Part shown: piece by piece, positions 16,185-24,749 of the stretch
Position numbering within the stretch: position 1 is the first letter of the stretch
How the letters are laid out: each line of letters starts with the position of its first letter
NCBI RefSeq assembly: GCF_000282095.2
Contig: NZ_AKKC02000012.1
Location: forward strand, 1 to 64,000
Length of the DNA: 64,000 nt
Direction: 5' to 3'
Source: Rhizobium sp. CF080
GTDB taxonomy: Bacteria > Pseudomonadota > Alphaproteobacteria > Rhizobiales > Rhizobiaceae
The notes under the pieces: generated by a model
The model's database searches: none
The model's input: the letters and a program-made list of their open reading frames with translations, nothing else
What the model was told of the DNA's origin: nothing
Made by a program: the position numbers and the translations under genes

Positions 16185-16834
16185 TGAGCGATACGGTGCT
16201 CTACGATTACTGGCGGTCCTCGGCGAGCTATCGCCTGAGGATCGCCCTCAACATGGTTGCGGAGACGTTCCGCTCGGTGCCGGTCGATCTGCTCGCCAAG
16301 GCGCACAAGTCGCCGGAGCATCTGCAGCGCAATCCGCAGGGGCTTGTTCCGGTGCTGGAAATCGACGGGCACAGCTTCACTCAGTCGCTCGCCGTGATCG
16401 AATATCTCGACGAGACGCGCGGCGGCGCCTTTCTGCCGGGCGATTCCGTCGGCCGGCAGCGGGTGAGGGCGCTCTCCTACGTCATCGCCATGGAAATCCA
16501 CCCGGTCTGCAATTCGCATGTCGGCGCCCATGTCATGGCGATCACCGGCGGCGGAGAGGAGGCGCGCGTGGCCTGGATGCAGAAGTTCATCGGCGAGGGG
16601 CTGGCGGCCTTCGAGGCGCTGTTGGATTCACCTGCGACCGGCCAATTCTGCCATGGCGACAGACCGAGCATGGCGGATGTCTGCCTTGTGCCGCAAGTCT
16701 ACAATGCGCGGCGCTGGGGCGTCGATCTGTCCGGCTGTCCGACGCTCGTCGTCATCACCGACCGCTGCGCGGGCCTGAAACCCTTCGCCAACGCCCATCC
16801 CGACAATGTCAATCCAAACAAGGCGGTTGGTTAG
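16181..16834 (+). CDS. maiA: Maleylacetoacetate isomerase (zeta-class GST)
   Basis: A 217-residue glutathione-dependent isomerase turning maleylacetoacetate into fumarylacetoacetate. The thioredoxin-like N-domain has the zeta-class motif SSASYRLRIALN (active-site Ser with following Arg), NPQGLVPVLEIDG and SLAVIEYLDE for glutathione; the C-domain has GDRPSMADVCLVPQ. The start ATG at 16181 overlaps the fahA stop (ATGA); a second ATG at 16184 is also possible. Coupled fahA-maiA expression matches the usual rhizobial order hmgA-fahA-maiA. Its stop overlaps that of the converging TetR gene by four bases. Confidence 0.94.
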   Translation: MMSDTVLYDYWRSSASYRLRIALNMVAETFRSVPVDLLAKAHKSPEHLQRNPQGLVPVLEIDGHSFTQSLAVIEYLDETRGGAFLPGDSVGRQRVRALSYVIAMEIHPVCNSHVGAHVMAITGGGEEARVAWMQKFIGEGLAAFEALLDSPATGQFCHGDRPSMADVCLVPQVYNARRWGVDLSGCPTLVVITDRCAGLKPFANAHPDNVNPNKAVG

Positions 16835-17469
16835 CTCTTCAGGTAGCTGATCACCGCATCGGCGATCATGCCCTTGTGGCGCTCCATGGTTGCCGGCTCC
16901 GAAAGGTCACGGCGGAAGATGGTGCCGAACGTATAACGGTTGGAGACGCGGAAGAAGCAGAAGGCGCTGATCAGCATGTGAATGTCGATCGGATCGGCTG
17001 TGCGGACAAATACGCCGGCCGCGACGCCGCGCGCCAGGATCGCGGCGATGGTTTCGATGACCGAGACGTTCAGGTCGCGGATCGCCTCCGACCGCAGCAT
17101 GTGGGCGGCGTGGTGGATGTTCTCGATGCTGACGAGCCGGACGAAATCCGGGTTGGTCTCGTCATGGTCGAACGTCGTCGAGATCAGCACCCGCAGCGCC
17201 TGTTCGGGTGGCAGGTTGGAAAGCTGCAGGTCCTCTTCAAGAGTACGGATCTTGCGGTAGGCACGTTCGAGGACGGCGAGGTAGAGCCCCTCTTTGCTGC
17301 CGAAATAATAATAAATCATCCGTTTCGAAGTGCGCGTCTTCTCCGCGATCGCATCGACGCGGCCGCCGGCTAGGCCATGAGTCGTGAACTCCTCCGTCGC
17401 CACGTCCAGGATGTTTTCCTGGGTGCGCTGCGGGTCGTTTTTCCTGCCGTTTTCGCGTTTTGCCGCCAT
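16831..17469 (-). CDS. TetR-family regulator of the TRAP/shikimate operon
   Basis: About 212 residues with a TetR helix-turn-helix (DPQRTQENILDVATEEF, then RTSKRMIYYYFGSKEGLYLA) and a C-terminal ligand domain. The start is uncertain: ATG at 17469 gives the standard N-terminus but its ribosome site is poor; in-frame starts at 17559, 17574 and a TTG at 17598 would add up to 43 residues. It diverges from the TRAP operon, whose promoter contains a TetR-like palindrome in its spacer (17615-17630), so local repression relieved by the imported compound is the likely role. Confidence 0.8.
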   Translation of the reverse strand: MAAKRENGRKNDPQRTQENILDVATEEFTTHGLAGGRVDAIAEKTRTSKRMIYYYFGSKEGLYLAVLERAYRKIRTLEEDLQLSNLPPEQALRVLISTTFDHDETNPDFVRLVSIENIHHAAHMLRSEAIRDLNVSVIETIAAILARGVAAGVFVRTADPIDIHMLISAFCFFRVSNRYTFGTIFRRDLSEPATMERHKGMIADAVISYLKS

Positions 17470-17608
17470 CCTCAAAGCCGCCCTTACCGTTGCGTCCCGC
17501 TCATTCTCAGAGAAGCGGGCATCGTGGACGCCTGAATTGTCCACATCGAATTTCCGCATTTTTTCCAAAGTCATAATGGGCTTGTGCGCCGCTTTCAATA
17601 GATGGCGC

Positions 17609-17638
17609 TTGACATACTCACTAGTTCGTACATTTTAT
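17609..17638 (+). promoter_or_regulatory. Promoter of the TRAP operon with an operator in the spacer
   Basis: TTGACA (17609-17614) is followed by the imperfect palindrome TACTCACTAGTTCGTA (17615-17630, 12 of 16 symmetric positions, centre ACTAGT) and then TTTTAT (17633-17638) as a possible -10 at 18-bp spacing. The TACNNACTAGTNNGTA shape resembles TetR/AcrR operators; a bound dimer would fully occlude the promoter. Confidence 0.5.
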
Positions 17639-17766
17639 TTGGATTGCCAGTCGATCCCTGAGGAGGCGGTCCTGGCGGAGGCATCTTGTCAAACGAGTTG
17701 GGCGGCTAGCTGTATTTGCAGTTGGTACCGTCGGCATCCGATGACGGAGCCTTGGGAGGACTGGAA

Positions 17767-18330
17767 GTGACACGGATCATCGATTTCTATTTCTTTGCGC
17801 TGAAGGTCATCATCGCCCTGCTTCTGGCGGGCATGGTGGTGCTGGTCTTCGGAAATGTCGTGCTGCGTTATGCCTTCAACCAGGGCATCACCGTTTCCGA
17901 AGAACTGTCGCGCGTCTTCTTCATCTGGCTGACGTTCCTGGGTGGCGTCGTTGCGATGCGCGAGCACGGGCATCTCGGCGTCGATTCCCTTCTGAAGCGG
18001 TTGCCGCCGGCTGGCGCAAAGATTGCGGTGCTGATGGGGCAGGGGCTGATGCTCGTCGCCACCTGGCTGATGATCAGCGGAAGCTGGACGCAGACGCTGA
18101 TCAACCTGCCCGCCACCATGCCGGCAACCGGGATTTCGATGGGCTGGTTCTACGGCGCCGGCCTCGCCTTCGGGGTTCCGACCTTCCTCATCATTCTCTG
18201 GGACGCCTTCCAGGTGGCGACCGGCCGCATCGATCTCGCCACCACCCAGCTGGTGCGCGACAGCGAGGACGAGATCGCGCTCGATGATCATCCTGTGCCG
18301 GCCGTTTCGGCTGGCGCCACCAAGGCCTGA
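17767..18330 (+). CDS. TRAP transporter small permease (DctQ-type)
   Basis: A 187-residue membrane protein with four predicted helices and the DctQ pattern (FGNVVLRYAFNQGITVSEELSRVFFIWLTFLGG is spread over helices 1-2). It partners the large permease in proton/sodium-driven TRAP uptake. The GTG start at 17767 is fixed by GGAGGA at 17755-17760; an upstream ATG in frame would add 17 non-membrane residues. First gene of a four-gene rightward operon. Confidence 0.9.
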   Translation: MTRIIDFYFFALKVIIALLLAGMVVLVFGNVVLRYAFNQGITVSEELSRVFFIWLTFLGGVVAMREHGHLGVDSLLKRLPPAGAKIAVLMGQGLMLVATWLMISGSWTQTLINLPATMPATGISMGWFYGAGLAFGVPTFLIILWDAFQVATGRIDLATTQLVRDSEDEIALDDHPVPAVSAGATKA

Positions 18331-18340
18331 GGAGAGACCG

Positions 18341-19621
18341 ATGACGCTCACGATTTTTCTCGGCGCCCTTCTCGGCCCCATGGCGCTCGGCGTTCCGATC
18401 GCCTTCGCACTGATCCTCAGCGGTGTGGCGCTGATGATGTACATGGACATTTTCGACGCCCAGATCGTCGCGCAGAACGTGCTGAACGGCGCCGACAGCT
18501 TTCCGCTGATGGCCGTGCCCTTCTTCCTGCTCGCCGGCGAGGTGATGAATACCGGCGGGTTGTCGAAGCGGATCGTCAATCTCGCGATGGCGCTCGTCGG
18601 TCATGTGCGCGGCGGTCTCGGCTTCGTGGCGATCTTTGCGGCCTGCGTGCTGTCGAGCCTGTCCGGTTCGGCGGTGGCGGATGCGGCCGCACTCGGCGCG
18701 CTTCTTTATCCGATGATGATCAAATCGGGCCATGATCCGGCGCGGACCGGCGGACTGCTGGCATCGGCTTCGGTCATCGGGCCGATCATCCCGCCGTCGA
18801 TCGGCTTCATCCTTTACGGCGTCATCGGCGGCGTTTCGATCACCAAGCTCTTCCTCGCCGGCATCGTTCCCGGCCTGCTGATCGCGCTGGCACTCTGCAT
18901 TACCTGGCTGATCGTCGCCCGCAAGGAGCAGTTCGAACTGCCTCCGAGACAGAGCCGCGAGGTGCGCATCAAGGCACTCGTCGACAGCATCTGGGCGCTG
19001 ATGCTGCCTGTCATAATCATCGTCGGCCTGAAGTTCGGCGTGTTCACGCCGACTGAAGCCGGCGTCGTCGCTGCCGTCTATTCGCTTTTTGTCTCCATGG
19101 TCGTCTATCGCGAACTGGCGCCGTCCGAGCTCTTCAACGTCTTCGTGGCGGCGGCGAAGATCACGGCGGTGGTGATGTTCCTTGTCGCCTGTGCCGCGGT
19201 CTCCGCCTGGTTGATCACCGTTGCCGACGTTCCCGGCGATCTCGTCGCGCTGCTGGAGCCGCTGATGGACAATCAGACGCTGCTACTGCTCGCGATCATG
19301 GTGCTGATCGTCCTGGTCGGCACCGCCATGGACATGACGCCGACCATTCTGGTGATGACGCCGGTGCTGATGCCGATCATCAAACAGGCGGGCATCGATC
19401 CGGTCTATTTCGGCGTGCTTTTTATTATCAACAATTCGATCGGCCTGATCACGCCACCGGTGGGCACGGTGCTCAACGTCATCTGCGGGGTCTCCAAGCT
19501 GTCGATGGAAGACCTGATGAAGGGCGTGATGCCCTTCCTGATCGCCGAACTGATCGTTCTTTTCCTTCTCGTCCTCTTTCCGCAACTGGTGACCGTGCCG
19601 GTCGCCTGGTTCGGGCGTTGA
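18341..19621 (+). CDS. TRAP transporter large permease (DctM-type)
   Basis: A 426-residue inner-membrane protein with about twelve helices and typical DctM blocks: GVPIAFALILSG near the start, SGSAVADAAALG, IIPPSIGFILYG and NSIGLITPPVGTVLN in the second half. It forms the translocation channel with the small permease. It starts ten bases after dctQ with GGAGAG upstream. Confidence 0.94.
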   Translation: MTLTIFLGALLGPMALGVPIAFALILSGVALMMYMDIFDAQIVAQNVLNGADSFPLMAVPFFLLAGEVMNTGGLSKRIVNLAMALVGHVRGGLGFVAIFAACVLSSLSGSAVADAAALGALLYPMMIKSGHDPARTGGLLASASVIGPIIPPSIGFILYGVIGGVSITKLFLAGIVPGLLIALALCITWLIVARKEQFELPPRQSREVRIKALVDSIWALMLPVIIIVGLKFGVFTPTEAGVVAAVYSLFVSMVVYRELAPSELFNVFVAAAKITAVVMFLVACAAVSAWLITVADVPGDLVALLEPLMDNQTLLLLAIMVLIVLVGTAMDMTPTILVMTPVLMPIIKQAGIDPVYFGVLFIINNSIGLITPPVGTVLNVICGVSKLSMEDLMKGVMPFLIAELIVLFLLVLFPQLVTVPVAWFGR

Positions 19622-19694
19622 GGCCGGGAAGCTTCTGCCAACCAAGTGCATATCAACCGGCCGTGGGGAGCCCGGCCATCAATGGGAGGAAAGC

Positions 19695-20708
19695 ATGTTC
19701 AACACGATGATGAAACTGGCGCTCGGGATCGCCTTGCCGGTGATGCTGTTTACCGGCACGGCATCCGCCGAAGTCCGCGCGCATACGCTGAAATTCGCGG
19801 CCGCCAACAACAAGGGCCATCCGCAGGTCACCGGCATGGAAAAATTCGCCGAGATCGTCAAGGCGAAGAGCGGCGGCAAGATCGAGGTCAAGCTGTTTCC
19901 GGGCGGCGTGCTCGGCGGCGACGTGCAGACCGTTTCCGCGCTGCAGGGCGGCGTGGTCGAGATGCTGGTGCTCAACGCCGGCATCCTCTCCAGTAACGTC
20001 AAGGCTTTCGGCGCGGTCGACCTGCCGTTCCTGTTCAACAGCGGCGAGGAAGCCGACAAGGTCATGGACGGCGCCTTCGGTAAGAGCCTTTCCGACAAGC
20101 TGCCGGCGACCGGCCTCGTCGGTCTCGCCTATTGGGAACTCGGCTTCCGCAATCTCACCAACAACCGCCGCGCGGTCACCAAGCTCGAAGACATCAAGGG
20201 CCTGAAGATTCGCACCTTGCAGTCGCCGATCCCGATCGAGCTGTTCAACAGCCTCGGCGCCAATGCGGTGCCGCTGCCCTACACGGAACTCTATACCGCG
20301 CTCGAGACCGGTACGGTCGACGGCCAGGAAAATCCGTTCGCCAACATCATCAACGCCAAGTTCTACGAGGTGCAGAAGTACCTGACGGTCACCCGTCACC
20401 AGTACAATCCGCAGATCGTGCTGGTCAGCAAGAAGTTCTGGGATGGTCTCAACGACGAGGAGAAGGGCGTTCTGCAGTCTGCAGCGACCGAAGCCCGCGA
20501 CTTCCAGCGCAAGGTTTCCCGAGAAGCGGACGCCAAGGCGCTCGACGAGATCAAGAAGACCGGCATGCAGGTCACCGAACTCAGCCCGGCGGAGACCCAG
20601 AAGATCCGTGATGCCGTCAAGCCACTGATCGACAAGTTCAGCACCGATGTGGGTGCCGACACCGTCTCGCTGCTCTTCAAGGAACTGGACGCTGTCCGCA
20701 AGAAGTAA
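19695..20708 (+). CDS. TRAP transporter solute-binding protein (DctP-type)
   Basis: A 337-residue periplasmic protein with a signal peptide (about 1-25, ending ASA) and DctP-family blocks including GLKIRTLQSPIPIELFNSLG, in which the conserved Arg usually salt-bridges the substrate carboxylate, and YTALETGTVDGQENP. GGGAGG precedes the start. The carboxylate-binding Arg and the shikimate-dehydrogenase-like neighbour suggest an organic acid such as quinate or shikimate as ligand; the identity is inference. Confidence 0.93.
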   Translation: MFNTMMKLALGIALPVMLFTGTASAEVRAHTLKFAAANNKGHPQVTGMEKFAEIVKAKSGGKIEVKLFPGGVLGGDVQTVSALQGGVVEMLVLNAGILSSNVKAFGAVDLPFLFNSGEEADKVMDGAFGKSLSDKLPATGLVGLAYWELGFRNLTNNRRAVTKLEDIKGLKIRTLQSPIPIELFNSLGANAVPLPYTELYTALETGTVDGQENPFANIINAKFYEVQKYLTVTRHQYNPQIVLVSKKFWDGLNDEEKGVLQSAATEARDFQRKVSREADAKALDEIKKTGMQVTELSPAETQKIRDAVKPLIDKFSTDVGADTVSLLFKELDAVRKK

Positions 20709-20715
20709 CGTCCAC

Positions 20716-20742
20716 GCCGGCCCGTCTTTGTGGCGGGCCGGC
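20716..20742 (+). other. GC-rich hairpin between dctP and the dehydrogenase gene
   Basis: GCCGGCCCG and CGGGCCGGC form a perfect 9-bp stem with a nine-base loop but no T-run, so it more likely stabilises the binding-protein mRNA 3' end or partly attenuates transcription than terminates it. Confidence 0.5.
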
Positions 20743-20770
20743 CCATCCTTCCAAACGAGGCGCGGTACCC

Positions 20771-21631
20771 ATGGCCGAGACATTGCTGAAACCCTTGAAG
20801 GCCGGGCTGATCGGCGCCGGCATACAGGCCTCGCTGACGCCTGCCATGCACATGACGGAGGGCGCGGCCCAGGGCTTTCAATACGAATACGAGCTGATCG
20901 ATCTCAACCAGCTCGGCCTGACGCCCAGCAGCCTGCCAAAGCTTCTGGATGATGCGGAAGCGCGCGGGCTGATTGGTCTCAACATCACACACCCTTGCAA
21001 GCAGGTGGTCATCCCCTATCTCGACGAACTCTCCGACGAGGCGCGGGCGCTCGGCGCCGTCAATACGGTGGTGCTGAAGGACGGAAAGCGTTTCGGTCAC
21101 AACACCGACTGGTGGGGTTTTGCCGAAAGTTTTCGTCGCGGCCTGTCGGGCGCCGACTTGACCGCGGCGGTTCAGATCGGCGCAGGCGGTGCGGGTGTCG
21201 CGACGGCTTATGCCATCCTGTCGCTCGGTCTGAAGTCGCTGACGGTGTTCGATCGCGAGCCGGAGCGGGCCCAGCAGCTCGCGGAAACGATGGCGACGCT
21301 CTTTCCGAGGGCGTCGATAGAAGCGTCATCGGATATCGTTTCGGCGATGCGAAATGTCCCGGGCGTCATCCATGCAACGCCGACCGGCATGGCCAAATAT
21401 CCAGGCCTGCCGTTGCCACCAGAGCTTCTGCAGCCCCATCAATGGGTGGCGGAGATCGTCTATTTCCCGCTCGAAACCGAGCTTTTGAAGGTCGCCAGAC
21501 AGCGTGGCTGCCGGGTGCTCAACGGCGGCGGCATGGCGGTTTTCCAGGCGGTGGGCGCCTTTCAGCTGTTCACCGGCCGGGAGCCGGATGCCGCCCGCAT
21601 GCTCCAGCATTTCGAGGCGCTGACGGCCTGA
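20771..21631 (+). CDS. Shikimate/quinate 5-dehydrogenase-like enzyme
   Basis: A 286-residue AroE-superfamily oxidoreductase. Visible: SLTPAMH (21-27), NITHPCK with catalytic Lys77, GAVNTV, NTDWWGF with catalytic-pair Asp113, and the Rossmann loop GAGGAG (138-143). The residue after the second strand is Asp (TVFDREPERA) rather than the Asn-Arg-Thr typical of NADP-specific biosynthetic AroE, so NAD and a catabolic direction are suggested. Fourth gene of the TRAP operon; it would oxidise imported quinate/shikimate-like acids. The exact substrate is unproven. Confidence 0.85.
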   Translation: MAETLLKPLKAGLIGAGIQASLTPAMHMTEGAAQGFQYEYELIDLNQLGLTPSSLPKLLDDAEARGLIGLNITHPCKQVVIPYLDELSDEARALGAVNTVVLKDGKRFGHNTDWWGFAESFRRGLSGADLTAAVQIGAGGAGVATAYAILSLGLKSLTVFDREPERAQQLAETMATLFPRASIEASSDIVSAMRNVPGVIHATPTGMAKYPGLPLPPELLQPHQWVAEIVYFPLETELLKVARQRGCRVLNGGGMAVFQAVGAFQLFTGREPDAARMLQHFEALTA

Positions 21632-21640
21632 GGAGCCTCC

Positions 21641-22513
21641 TCAGGCCTTGCTCGTCACATAGTCGCGCATGACCGTGCCGAGCTTGGCGAGATTGGCCTT
21701 CAACTCGTCATAACCCTCGATCTTCTCGCGGGTCTCCTCGTCCATATAGAGCTTGCGGTTGAGCTCGATCTGGATGCTGTGGCGGTTCTTCGCCGGGTCG
21801 GAATAGGCCGAGATCAGTTCGGCACCCTTGAAGGGCACGTTGAGCGACACCGAATATCCAAAACCTTCCAGCGTCTCGACGACGAGCTTCACGAAATCCG
21901 GCTCGCTCGCCACGCCTTCGTAATCCCCGACCACGACATCCTTGCGGACCGTGCCGGCCGGATCGGGCGAGAGTATGTGACCGATCGCCGGCATCGAGTG
22001 GCAATTGATGTGATAGACCTTGCCGAAGGCGGCATAGGTCTCGTCGAGCAAGCGCACCATTTCGCGGTGGTACGGGCGCCAATAAGTGTCGATGCGGTCT
22101 TCCAGTTCCTTCACCGTGAACTTGCGGCCGTACATCGGGATGTCGCCCCAGGCGTAACGCCAGGTGATGCCCATGCCGCGGCGTGCCGATGCGCTGTCGC
22201 GGACCGGATGCGGCCATTCGCCTTCGACCATTTCCAGATCGACATCCTTCAGCGACCGGTTGAGGTCGAGAAAACTGCGCGGAAAATGGGCGATCAGCAG
22301 CGGAGCCCCGATCGAGGGGGCAAAACCGAAGAGGTCGTCCACGTAGGTGTCGGCGGCAACGCGCACCAGTTCGTCGGAAGCGGTCCGTTCGAAATCCGGC
22401 AGTATCAGTCCGCTATGCGGCGAGTCGAACACCAGCGGGACGGCCGGCGCCGTCGGCGGAATGATCTTGAGAACGCCGTCGATCTCGACGGGGGCGAAAG
22501 TCAGCTCTGTCAT
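21641..22513 (-). CDS. N-formylglutamate amidohydrolase family protein
   Basis: A 290-residue zinc hydrolase of the FGase/HutG type. VFDSPHSG near residue 30 is the standard N-terminal metal block; RSFLDLNRS, YHINCHSMPAIG and IQIELNRKLYMDEE follow in the expected order. The family deformylates N-formyl-Glu or related N-acyl acids. The ATG at 22513 lies directly after the gamma-glutamyltransferase stop (11 bases). Last gene of the eight-gene operon. Given the neighbours, it may act on a glutamyl derivative released by the transferase, rather than in histidine degradation; no hut genes are present. Confidence 0.88.
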   Translation of the reverse strand: MTELTFAPVEIDGVLKIIPPTAPAVPLVFDSPHSGLILPDFERTASDELVRVAADTYVDDLFGFAPSIGAPLLIAHFPRSFLDLNRSLKDVDLEMVEGEWPHPVRDSASARRGMGITWRYAWGDIPMYGRKFTVKELEDRIDTYWRPYHREMVRLLDETYAAFGKVYHINCHSMPAIGHILSPDPAGTVRKDVVVGDYEGVASEPDFVKLVVETLEGFGYSVSLNVPFKGAELISAYSDPAKNRHSIQIELNRKLYMDEETREKIEGYDELKANLAKLGTVMRDYVTSKA

Positions 22514-22524
22514 CTTGGTCTCGT

Positions 22525-24075
22525 TCAGGCTGTTGCCGCGTAGGCGGCCGGATAGGTGATGTCGGGCATGCCGATGAAGGCATTGCCGCGCCTCCCCACC
22601 ATGCCGGGAGCGGCGAAGGGCCGGGGATAGACGACGGCTGCCGCGGGCTTCACCTTGGCAATCTTTTCGAGTGCCTCGATCTGCTCGGCAGGCATGTCGA
22701 CATTGACGATGATGTCGCTGTGCGGGCCGGTCGTCATGCGCGGCATGTTCATCGCCTCCTCGATGTCGAGGCCGGCATGCAGGATCATGCCTGTCAATTG
22801 CGCGAGCGACGGCACGATCTGGTTGCCGCCGGCCGCGCCGAAGGCTGCGAATGCACCGTTCTCGTCGGTGATCGCCACCGGGCACATATTGCTCGGCGCA
22901 TAGGCATTCGGCGTCAGCGAGTTGGCGCGGCCGGGCGTCGGGTCGAACCAGGACATGCCGTTGTTGAGCAGGATGCCCGTCGAGGGCGACAGCGCGCGGG
23001 CGCCAAACCGGTTCAGCAGCGTGAAGGTGATCGCCACCATACGACCTTCGGAATCCACTGCATTGACCTGCGTGGTGCTGGTCTTGTTGGTCGTCTCGGC
23101 CGGATTGAGGCGTTTGCGATGGGCGCCGAAACTTTCCCAGAGGGCTTCGGCCATGGCCGTAAAGAAACCAGCGTCGACCGGGCCTTTGCCGCGCTTCCTG
23201 TCGAAGTGATCGAGCGCGTCGAAGAGCCGCTGGCCGGCGCTGGTTTCTCCAGCCACATGCACGGTCTTCCCCTGCAGCGACATGGTCCGGGACGGATAGA
23301 GGAGGGGGGCGTAATTGGCCAAGTCCTCCAGGGTGATGGAACTGCCGCCGGCGTTGAGATCGGCGACCAGCTTCTCGCCGATCGCGCCGCCATAGAGCGA
23401 ATCCGGGCCTTCGTTGGCGAGCTGCTCCAGTGTCTTCGCAAGCTGGTCGAGCGGCAGGATGGCGCCGGGCTCCGGCGCATGGCCGTTCGGCAGGAAGATC
23501 GAACGGGCGCCGGGATCCAAACCGAGCTCGCCCTCGGCGATCGCGATGGCCAGCGTCGTGTGCCAGTCGACATACATGCCCTTGCGGGCACGATCGATCG
23601 CCGGTGCCAGCGCCCGATCGAAGCCGATCGTGCCGTAACGTTTCAGCGCTTCCGCGAAGCCGCGCACGCAGCCGGGCACGACAGCCGCCGTGAAGCCGCG
23701 GACGTTGCGATTGTCGATCGAAGCGGGATGGCCGATGAAGGTCTTGATGCTTGGATCGGGCCTGTAGAATTCCTCGTCGAAACTGGACGGCACGCGACCG
23801 GTGAATTCGACCACTTCGACCTTGCCGTCCGGTTGGGCGACCAGCATGTAGCCGCAGGCGGCGAGGCTGGTCATCCAGGGTTCGACGGTCTGCAAGGTAA
23901 AGGCGGCAGTCACCGCAGCGTCAACGGCATTGCCGCCCGCTGACAGGACCGCGGCGCCTGCCTCTGCCGCCGCGTAGTGCTGGGAGGTGACGACGCCGCG
24001 TTCGCTGACGCCGGCGATCTTGCGGTAGACGCCGCGCTCGACGCGCAGATGATTATATTGCGAGTTTTCCATCAT
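22525..24075 (-). CDS. Gamma-glutamyltransferase family Ntn hydrolase
   Basis: A 516-residue GGT-family protein. The autoprocessing site is predicted before Thr334/Thr335 in NKTSTTQVNAVD; in E. coli GGT this reads TTH, so the residue after the Thr pair is Gln336 here rather than His. A glycine-rich oxyanion/substrate loop (AFGAAGGNQIVPS) is retained. No signal peptide is visible, unlike periplasmic GGT, which suggests a cytosolic enzyme acting on imported gamma-glutamyl compounds. The start overlaps the RraA-like stop (ATGA). Could be a GGT-like acylase with other specificity. Confidence 0.88.
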   Translation of the reverse strand: MMENSQYNHLRVERGVYRKIAGVSERGVVTSQHYAAAEAGAAVLSAGGNAVDAAVTAAFTLQTVEPWMTSLAACGYMLVAQPDGKVEVVEFTGRVPSSFDEEFYRPDPSIKTFIGHPASIDNRNVRGFTAAVVPGCVRGFAEALKRYGTIGFDRALAPAIDRARKGMYVDWHTTLAIAIAEGELGLDPGARSIFLPNGHAPEPGAILPLDQLAKTLEQLANEGPDSLYGGAIGEKLVADLNAGGSSITLEDLANYAPLLYPSRTMSLQGKTVHVAGETSAGQRLFDALDHFDRKRGKGPVDAGFFTAMAEALWESFGAHRKRLNPAETTNKTSTTQVNAVDSEGRMVAITFTLLNRFGARALSPSTGILLNNGMSWFDPTPGRANSLTPNAYAPSNMCPVAITDENGAFAAFGAAGGNQIVPSLAQLTGMILHAGLDIEEAMNMPRMTTGPHSDIIVNVDMPAEQIEALEKIAKVKPAAAVVYPRPFAAPGMVGRRGNAFIGMPDITYPAAYAATA

Positions 24076-24749
24076 TTGCTTTCCAGCGCGGCAGCAACCA
24101 GGCGGCTTGCGCCCGACAAGTCGCCAAGCTTTTCGCCCGCAGCGACCTTGTCCTTGTTGCGGCCCGCGCGCGCCTGTCGTGCAATCGCTTCCTCGACGAC
24201 TTCCTCGGCCTCATCGAGCGGGATCACCACGATGCCACTCGCGTCAGCGACGACGACATCGCCCGGAAGCACCGGAACGTTGCCGCAGGAGATCGGCAGG
24301 TTGAGCGAGCCGCCGAGATCGTTGAGCCTGGTGGTGATGCCGGAGACGCCGCGTGACCAGAACGGCAAATCGAGTTCGAGGATCTCCTCGACATCGGTGC
24401 AGGGCCCGTCGAGCACAACGCCGATGGCGCCCGCCGTCTTGATCGCGAAGGCGACGCCGCCGCCGATGCAGGCGTGCCGGTCGTCGCCGAGCCGGTCGAC
24501 GAACAGGAAATCGCCTGGACGGATGAAGCCGATCGCGTGATGGAGGAGGGTGGAGTCGGTTGCCGGGATTGCTACCGTCACCGCCGTGCCGACCAGCGTC
24601 CTGCCAGGCTCGACCACCGGCGTGATCGAATGATGCACGAAGCCGCGATGGCGGAAATGGCCGATGGTCGCCACTTCGACGCTCTCGAACTTGGCGATGA
24701 GTTCCGGATCGACCTGTTTCGGCACGCTGCCGATGTGATATTTCTTCAT
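24072..24749 (-). CDS. RraA-like / HMG aldolase family protein
   Basis: A 225-residue member of the RraA-like superfamily (class II 4-hydroxy-4-methyl-2-oxoglutarate aldolases and regulators of RNase E). The active-site loop reads GGGVAF...VVLDGPCTDVEEI; the aldolase motif is DGxxRD, so the catalytic Arg is replaced by Thr118 while Asp119 and Glu121 remain. That makes aldolase activity doubtful, and a binding or regulatory role, or a different lyase reaction, is possible. It is overlapped by ATGA at both ends with the ATPase and GGT genes. Confidence 0.8.
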   Translation of the reverse strand: MKKYHIGSVPKQVDPELIAKFESVEVATIGHFRHRGFVHHSITPVVEPGRTLVGTAVTVAIPATDSTLLHHAIGFIRPGDFLFVDRLGDDRHACIGGGVAFAIKTAGAIGVVLDGPCTDVEEILELDLPFWSRGVSGITTRLNDLGGSLNLPISCGNVPVLPGDVVVADASGIVVIPLDEAEEVVEEAIARQARAGRNKDKVAAGEKLGDLSGASRLVAAALESK

